A stretch of 64,000 nucleotides of DNA, taken from NCBI GenBank assembly GCA_012295275.1, contig CM022672.1:27485930-27549929 (forward strand), written 5' to 3'. Source of the stretch: Chrysomallon squamiferum (lineage: Eukaryota; Mollusca; Gastropoda; Neomphalida; Peltospiridae). Position 1 is the stretch's first letter; each line of letters begins with the position of its first letter. Below, one piece after another: positions 61,501-64,000 of the stretch. Position numbers and translations under genes: made by a program. Below the pieces are notes generated by a model. That model had not been told where the DNA came from, did no database searches, and saw only the letters and a list, made by a program, of their open reading frames with translations.

Positions 61501-63142
61501 ATTATACATATGTTTATTTTCATTATTCACCAGTTAATTCACAAGTAGTTGAATTTGGTTGTTGAGAACAGTAATGGGCGATTATTTTTTGTTGGTTTAA
61601 TATTAATTTGCAAGATGGACGCTTGATGAAGAAAGGAAGACACTGAATGAAAGTTTATCTTTTAAAATGTATTTTCATTTATATACGTTTTTGTTTTATG
61701 CTTCTTTCACACCATTTTTTATTGAATATTGTTTTGTTTTTTACTTCATAAGTGGACATTTGAAATAAACTGAAATGTTTATCAACTTTACCTTTTGTTT
61801 TGTTATATAATTCAGATGCTCTGTTTAATTTCTGGTTTCTAAACACGCCCTCAAAAAATTGTAGAAAATGACCAGAATCCCAAACAAATAAAACAGTCTC
61901 TTCCAAAGCTTGTATTCTTTTTAATTTCTGATTTGTAAACACCCACCACAAAAACAAAAAACAAAAAAAATAAATAAATAAAACAATTCTAATAATAATA
62001 ATAAAAATAGTAATAATAATAACAATAATAATAATAACAATGATGATGATGATAAATGAATAAATATAATGAACAAAACCCCCAAACAAATAAAACAGGA
62101 TTTATCTTCCAAAGTTTGTCAGTGATGTATCATTTATGTGTTACATATAAAAAATCTTTAGCAGCTAAATGATAAATATAACCTACAGAATTAATATTGT
62201 ACAAAAACAACATGTCTGACACCTAATAAATGTGTTGATAAAAATGACATTCTTGTTCATTATTTAAATTTCCTTTTTCTTTTTTCTTTCCATTTTTCTT
62301 TCTTTTCTTTTCTTTTTCTTATTTTTTGGTTTCTGTATTTAATTTGTTAGGATTATAATTATTCTGACTTTGTGATGAAATATTCAGATATTACTTTACA
62401 GAAATAACTGAGAAAAGATTTTAAAATATTTATTTGTAATAACAAAAAGAAACTCTTTGACTTCCACTCAAACAACTCATCCTTAAAGAATCCTACAACT
62501 AATGGATTATTTTAAATAAAATTCTTAGTGTTTTTTTGTGTCGCTTATTTATTTGTTTATGTTTAATAATGAATGGTTTTATCTAGAATTGAGAACTTAA
62601 TGATGAATTATTTTTATTATGTCTATCTTAACTTGAGTTATCCCAGTATTCCTTGAAGTTTATTTGATTTACTTTTTTTACAAGTCTCTAAAAAACAGCT
62701 ACCTATAAATTCAATTATTTTTATTTTGTCTCTACATAAACTAGAATTATACCCAGCATACCTTGAAGTTTATTTGACTTAAATGAGTCTGTAGATAATA
62801 ATCAGTATAAAATCAAATGGGATAATGGATGGATGAAATAAAAATTGGACTGTAGTGAATTTAGTTCTATAAATATTTTTAATAAGTAACAACACACACA
62901 GTTATATAATTTCCAGAGAAAATATCTGGGTTTTTTAATATCATCATCACCAGGTGTTAAGTGTGCATCTGTTATTTTTTGTTTCAGCCTTTCTGAAGGA
63001 AGTAACCGTGCAGACGAAGTGGACTTTATTGAATCCAAGACAAATCATAAAGAAATTCCAAGATAAAGTGACAAACACACGCAAGAAACTGATTATGTCA
63101 GGATACCCTCTGCTCGACAGTTCTTCACTGTCTTCTAGCTAG
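20934..63142 (+). CDS. psq/BEN alternative-terminal-exon locus (whole gene; continues as isoforms)
   Basis: One transcription unit appears to share the exons 20911-21531 and 21906-22273 and then choose among DNA-binding ends. Option A is one of four psq-type terminal exons (26913-27134, 28931-29161, 31989-32183, 34326-34529), all entered in phase 0. Option B is the exon 36988-37249, also entered in phase 0, which encodes the first BEN segment. It must then be joined to one of twelve phase-1 terminal exons from 42344 to 63142. Products would be about 386-400 residues (psq) or about 447-480 residues (BEN). The exon architecture and phases are directly visible; joining in one transcript is inferred. 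Proteins of both domain types act as nuclear DNA-binding regulators, so a family of transcription regulators with different DNA specificities is the expected role. Confidence 0.8.
21906..22273 (+). CDS. Common exon 2: acidic linker with SUMO-type motifs and GGY repeat
   Basis: It enters in phase 1 after TTTCATTTACAG and leaves in phase 0 at AAG|GTATTT. It encodes residues 200-322 of all isoforms. Residues 244-259 hold VKEE, a sumoylation consensus, then five aspartates and ITLIE, an acidic-flanked SUMO-interaction pattern. Three 7-residue repeats SGGYxGD follow (22118-22180, exact 21-bp units). No folded domain is evident; it looks like a flexible linker to the alternative DNA-binding ends. 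Confidence 0.85.
22118..22180 (+). repeat. Coding 21-bp tandem repeat (SGGYxGD x3)
   Basis: Three 21-bp units (22118-22138, 22139-22159, 22160-22180) differ by only a couple of bases and encode SGGYTGD, SGGYAGD and SGGYTGD. Such units may vary in copy number between individuals. Confidence 0.9.
22274..26912 (+). other. Intron between common exons and first psq terminal exon
   Basis: About 4.6 kb of AT-rich DNA. I found no further psq, BEN or common-region exon here. It contains an AT dinucleotide run near 22611-22627 and A-rich microsatellites near 23740-23850 and 26683-26719. Confidence 0.6.
26913..27134 (+). CDS. psq terminal exon 1
   Basis: This phase-0 exon after TTTGTTTAG encodes 73 residues and a stop. 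It carries a pipsqueak-type helix-turn-helix: YTQSAFKEAMHSV, then GMSLRKAAKLYNIP, then HQTLWNHVSGKHKK. The pattern [helix]-x-G-x-S-x-R-x-A-A-x-x-Y-x-[IV]-P-x-x-T-L matches the HTH_psq family, which binds DNA through this motif. An AATAAA at 27330-27335 can end the transcript. It is closest to psq exon 2 (both share IPHQTL and a GK-x-KK end). Confidence 0.9.
   Translation, partial: TQRMKTYTQSAFKEAMHSVLQEGMSLRKAAKLYNIPHQTLWNHVSGKHKKYRDEIQALQFYGAPNPLAREMKP
27135..28930 (+). other. 3' UTR of psq exon 1 and intron
   Basis: Non-coding. It contains a (TTTTG) short run near 27210, the poly(A) signal at 27330 and a poly-A tract at 28317-28339. No further exon was recognised. Confidence 0.55.
28931..29161 (+). 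CDS. psq terminal exon 2
   Basis: This phase-0 exon after CTCTACCTAG encodes 76 residues and a stop. The helix-turn-helix reads YTQSAFNEALRSV, GISIRKAGRMYNIP, HQTLHDHIRGKRKK. It resembles psq exon 1 but changes several residues in the recognition-helix region (HDHIRGK against WNHVSGK), so a different DNA preference is plausible. The tail is short and unlike the other psq tails. The first clear AATAAA is distant (29700-29705). Confidence 0.9.
   Translation, partial: AHPKKAYTQSAFNEALRSVTECGISIRKAGRMYNIPHQTLHDHIRGKRKKQREEVPLSMVPEQRCSYESKDVHVAE
29162..31988 (+). other. 3' UTR of psq exon 2 and intron
   Basis: Non-coding AT-rich sequence with T-rich runs near 29860-29930. It includes the possible degraded repeat reported separately near 30530. 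No exon seen. Confidence 0.55.
30530..31180. mobile_element. Possible degraded MITE-like element
   Basis: The segment starting CAGTCATACCTCAGTTCTTC, with TTAATCCATTCCTGATCCCCC shortly after, resembles a terminal motif (TACCTCGGTT...TTCC...CCCC) that I recall from invertebrate interspersed repeats. Local composition is also less AT-rich than the flanks. No second terminus, target-site duplication or transposase is visible, so this is a weak call. Confidence 0.25.
31989..32183 (+). CDS. psq terminal exon 3
   Basis: This phase-0 exon after TTCTATATAG encodes 64 residues and a stop. The helix-turn-helix reads YSQLDLSAALKAI, GMSLRKAGTIYNIP, FQTLHFHVKRNR. With psq exon 4 it forms a second subfamily, marked by PTRKR or TPRKR before the motif and TLHFH[VI]KRNR at its end. 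An AATAAA overlaps the stop codon (32179-32184) and another lies at 32394-32399. Confidence 0.9.
   Translation, partial: ACGIQPTRKRMQYSQLDLSAALKAIMDEGMSLRKAGTIYNIPFQTLHFHVKRNRESQVLKKMLQ
32184..34325 (+). other. 3' UTR of psq exon 3 and intron
   Basis: AT-rich non-coding DNA with poly(A) signals near 32394. No further exon seen. Confidence 0.55.
34326..34529 (+). CDS. psq terminal exon 4
   Basis: This phase-0 exon after TCTATACTTAG encodes 67 residues and a stop. The helix-turn-helix reads YSQMDLNAALKSV, GMSLRKAGTTYNVP, FSTLHFHIKRNR, close to psq exon 3, and ends in a Lys-rich tail. An AATAAA at 34915-34920 can serve as poly(A) signal. Similarity to exon 3 at both protein and DNA level suggests tandem exon duplication. 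Confidence 0.9.
   Translation, partial: AQEFYTPRKRLQYSQMDLNAALKSVEENGMSLRKAGTTYNVPFSTLHFHIKRNRKTDKGKIKQVEDT
34530..36987 (+). other. 3' UTR of psq exon 4 and intron
   Basis: Non-coding. It has a poly-T run at 34707-34731 and a TTTA microsatellite near 36850-36890 shortly before the BEN exon acceptor. Confidence 0.55.
36988..37249 (+). CDS. BEN-domain first-segment exon (constant)
   Basis: This phase-0 exon after TTATTTTCAG encodes 87 residues plus one base. It reads as the first two thirds of a BEN domain: LLEAERRAVFSRDPP, LLNLVIDLVFTPVELANSTG, then LDPVKVDAIK, where known BEN domains have L...LF..EEL..SN..G...LD..K...I. The domain is incomplete, lacking the last helices with the usual INxKC-like motif. 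The donor AAAG|GTTTGT in phase 1 sends the transcript to the terminal exons beginning at 42344. Retaining the intron would stop the protein about ten codons later (stop at 37276-37278). It is the only exon of its kind in the window, so every BEN isoform should use it. Confidence 0.9.
37250..42343 (+). other. Long intron before BEN terminal exons
   Basis: About 5 kb of extremely AT-rich sequence with A-tracts, TA repeats (38690-38830) and ATTT microsatellites (41540-41583). No BEN-type terminal exon was recognised in it. Confidence 0.6.
38690..38830. repeat. Poly-A and (TA)n compound microsatellite
   Basis: A run of A, a short (TA)n block, another run of A, then a long (TA)n block. The second TA block (about 38753-38792) is self-complementary and could form a cruciform. 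Confidence 0.9.
42344..42444 (+). CDS. BEN terminal exon 1 (atypical tail)
   Basis: The acceptor TTTGTCTTGTAG is followed by a phase-1 frame of 33 residues and a stop (EFHHTESNDN...SSTSK). The length and phase fit the series, but the tail is Asn/Ser-rich, has no Trp and lacks the basic INKxxYAR end. If used, it would give a BEN isoform without the last helices, perhaps unable to bind DNA. It could also be a chance splice-site-plus-frame. Confidence 0.4.
44538..44674 (+). CDS. BEN terminal exon 2
   Basis: This phase-1 exon after TTTGTTTCAG gives a 45-residue tail. It completes the BEN domain with DYIETVVFKKRWNQL, RYDFARKFLCKSGYARLKQG and a Lys-rich end. The Trp at tail position 12 and the basic ...YAR motif are shared through the series. 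An AATAAA lies 58 bases after the stop (44732-44737). It is closest to exon 3. Confidence 0.88.
45999..46138 (+). CDS. BEN terminal exon 3
   Basis: This phase-1 exon after TTTGTTTCAG gives a 46-residue tail: DYIRAVASKLEWHIL, SEFAKKFFNKRAYARQKQG, then a basic end. The first 30 bases and the acceptor are very similar to those of exon 2, so the two are likely recent duplicates. An AATAAA follows only at about 46514. Confidence 0.9.
47398..47555 (+). CDS. BEN terminal exon 4
   Basis: This phase-1 exon after ATTTATTTCAG gives a 52-residue tail: DFVNLVIDIKGWQHL, DFSRKLINKRAYARIKQG, then an extension without obvious features. It has the full Trp, RK-x-INK-x-AYAR pattern of the core series. Confidence 0.9.
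49089..49207 (+). CDS. BEN terminal exon 5
   Basis: This phase-1 exon after TTCTTTACAG gives a 39-residue tail: DYYSRVCHLKTWRTL, RKELMKKFYNKCTSAKQ, then a Leu-rich end. The YAR motif is altered to TSAKQ, so the tip of the last helix differs from its siblings. It is one of the shortest of the core type. Confidence 0.85.
49528..49888. repeat. Two-copy direct repeat, about 77 bp each
   Basis: Copies at about 49528-49606 and 49811-49888 share CTTCACACCAAA, GGGCATTTAGTTACCCACAG and AACATGTAACATTCATTCAA, with only small differences. A (TA)n run (49487-49529) sits directly before the first copy. Confidence 0.88.
50512..50642 (+). CDS. BEN terminal exon 6
   Basis: This phase-1 exon after GATTTATTTCAG gives a 43-residue tail: EYIESVCAIKGLETL, RFNRKVIDKCAYARRAV. 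The usual Trp is replaced by Leu, while the RKVIDKCAYAR motif is intact. Confidence 0.87.
52903..53048 (+). CDS. BEN terminal exon 7
   Basis: This phase-1 exon after TTTGTTTTCAG gives a 48-residue tail: DFLELVSLKEQWQQM, FIRKFINKSAKSRLKQK. The YAR tyrosine is replaced by Lys and the end is strongly basic. Its 3' flank (from 53150) shares a block with the flank of exon 8. Confidence 0.88.
53690..53901 (+). CDS. BEN terminal exon 8 (longest tail)
   Basis: This phase-1 exon after TTTTCTTTCAG gives a 70-residue tail: EFIKCVNSKNGWQPM, HFLRKVINKCTYSRTK, then about 30 extra residues rich in Arg, Lys, Ser and Thr. An AATAAA lies just after the stop (53913-53918). Confidence 0.9.
55464..55645 (+). CDS. 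BEN terminal exon 9
   Basis: This phase-1 exon after TTGATTTTCAG gives a 60-residue tail: GFLVFSCAKKGWIDV, KIFVKKFIDKCKYARNKL, then a His/Cys-containing extension. It begins with Gly where others have Asp, Glu or Ala. It is the last core-type exon before the minisatellite. Confidence 0.88.
56456..58740 (+). repeat. 2.3-kb minisatellite of about 41-bp units
   Basis: More than 50 units alternate between two forms. Form A has GGCACTTGTTCCTGG or GGCACTTGTTACTGG; form B has GGCATTGGCTAATGG. All share TTTATAATAAACTATTTGTG or its TTTATGATAAAC variant. Some units are shortened. Near 57024-57371 a 116-bp higher-order unit is repeated about three times almost unchanged. Its short open frames are artefacts of the repeat. 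It lies between BEN terminal exons 9 and 10. Confidence 0.97.
59152..59267 (+). CDS. BEN terminal exon 10
   Basis: This phase-1 exon after TTTGCTTTGCAG gives a 38-residue tail: AYFKSVCRRCGWNDI, LVPKKLQAKMTNSRRKY. With exons 11 and 12 it forms a second subtype in which the core INKxxYAR is replaced by a [KM][IVM]TN[ST]R[RK]K motif. The acceptor is almost identical to that of exon 11. Confidence 0.88.
60696..60832 (+). CDS. BEN terminal exon 11
   Basis: This phase-1 exon after TTTGCTTTGCAG gives a 45-residue tail: DFFHSACKTKGWTDM, QVHKKFQDKITNTRRKYA. It is a second-subtype member with the conserved Trp. Confidence 0.9.
61012..61217. repeat. Imperfect repeats with CATTTTGACTG core
   Basis: TCATTTTGACT recurs with variable spacing, together with ATTTGTCACCAC or GGTCACCA, in four degenerate copies. 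This is non-coding sequence after BEN terminal exon 11. Confidence 0.65.
62988..63142 (+). CDS. BEN terminal exon 12
   Basis: This phase-1 exon after TTTGTTTCAG gives a 51-residue tail: AFLKEVTVQTKWTLL, QIIKKFQDKVTNTRKKL, then a Ser/Leu-rich end. It is a second-subtype member. It is the last exon found; more may follow beyond 64000. Confidence 0.9.
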
Positions 63143-63174
63143 AAATTTTAATTTTAATTTTATATATAACATAA

Positions 63175-63515
63175 ACAGTTCATGTTTAAAAATAAAAACA
63201 ACAAAACAGAACAAAAAATAGTTCATTTTGTTAAAAAGAAAAGAAAAACATTTCATGTTGTAAAAAGAAAAAACACAAAAAACAACAACAAAAAACCCAG
63301 TTTATTTTGTTAAAAATCAAAAAAGATAAAACAATAAAAACATTCATTTTGTAAAAATAAAAACAATAACGACACAAAAAAACTCTTCATTTTGTGAAAA
63401 TAAATTAGAAAAACAAAAAACATTTCATTTTATGAAAATAAAAAAGACAAATGAAAAAACAGTTCATTTTGTAAAAGTAAAAAACACAAAAAACACTTCA
63501 TGCTATAAAAATGTT
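63175..63515. repeat. A-rich degenerate minisatellite
   Basis: About seven imperfect units each contain TTCATTTTGT or a variant followed by AAAAA-rich spacer with ACAA blocks. It follows BEN terminal exon 12 and is non-coding. Confidence 0.7.
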
Positions 63516-64000
63516 TTTAAAAAAATCTTTGGAAAAAACGTAGTTGACTAAAAGTAACAAATAGCTGGAATGATGTGTTGTATCTCATTTCATTCAAGGT
63601 GCCATTATTTGTCTAAGACAAAGAAAAACATTTTAAAGATTTGTTGTTCAAACCTGATAAAAGTCTTGAAAAAACACTTTTGGTATCTAATAATTCCTAA
63701 CATATGTTAAAATTTTATTTGCCTTTGTTTGCCTAATCCCAGACTTCTGTATATAGAAAATTTAGTTCTTGTTTTTTTGTTTGTTTTTTTTAAACTATGT
63801 TTTAACTATGCATGGTTTCTCAATAATTGATACCAATTTTGTTATATTTTCCAATATAAATACTTTGGAGCAAGTTCATTTTTGTTATTATTATTATTAT
63901 TTTTTTTTTTTTAGATGAACTGTTTATAACTAACTTTTTCACACAAGTTGTTGTCTACTATATATAGTAGTTGAAAAAAATCATATTTCTCATGATGGAA
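63516..64000. other. Non-coding right end
   Basis: AT-rich sequence with no recognised exon. It is probably the 3' UTR of BEN terminal exon 12 or an intron leading to further terminal exons. Confidence 0.4.

Noticed and set aside
61679-62112. Minus-strand frames rich in Ile, Leu or Ser
   Set aside because: They are translations of (AAT)n and (GAT)n microsatellites near 61970-62060.

Overview
This is a eukaryotic, intron-rich, very AT-rich window. Exons have GT-AG boundaries, there are long T/A tracts and many microsatellites, and there are no bacterial-style operons. Protein content (KAT7, psq helix-turn-helix and BEN domains) points to an invertebrate animal. A mollusc or other lophotrochozoan is my best guess from gene style, not a proven assignment. 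Nearly all open reading frames longer than 60 codons are chance frames; the real coding sequence lies in short spliced exons that I joined by reading frame, intron phase and splice sites.

Layout. (1) 1-5536, plus strand: eleven exons encoding almost all of the MYST histone acetyltransferase KAT7/HBO1; only the extreme N-terminus lies off the left edge. (2) 5537-10693: 3' UTR and AT-rich intergenic sequence. (3) 10694-13701, minus strand: a seven-exon gene for a secreted protein of about 450 residues. It has a signal peptide and what looks like a laminin-G/concanavalin-like domain split by a long low-complexity insert. (4) 13702-20910: non-coding, with possible promoter material for the next gene near 18.2-18.9 kb. 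(5) 20911 to at least 63142, plus strand: one large locus that fills two thirds of the window.

The large locus is the main discovery. Two common exons (20911-21531 and 21906-22273) encode a 322-residue N-terminal region with no BTB domain. It has a short helical head, a Ser/Gln-rich stretch, an acidic segment with SUMO-type motifs and a small GGY repeat. Four alternative terminal exons follow (26913, 28931, 31989, 34326); each encodes its own psq-type helix-turn-helix and stop codon. Next comes a single exon (36988-37249) that encodes the first part of a BEN domain and ends in phase 1. After it lie twelve possible phase-1 terminal exons (42344 to 63142). Eleven of these each supply a different version of the last BEN helices, the part expected to touch DNA, with its own stop codon. 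The locus could therefore make about 16 proteins with one N-terminus and interchangeable DNA-binding ends. The logic resembles insect lola or mod(mdg4), but the swap falls inside the DNA-binding domain, and psq and BEN types share one gene.

Between terminal exons 9 and 10 of the BEN series lies a 2.3-kb minisatellite of about 41-bp units. Most units carry AATAAA followed by GT-rich sequence, so it reads like a tandem array of poly(A) signals. The array may continue beyond the right edge.
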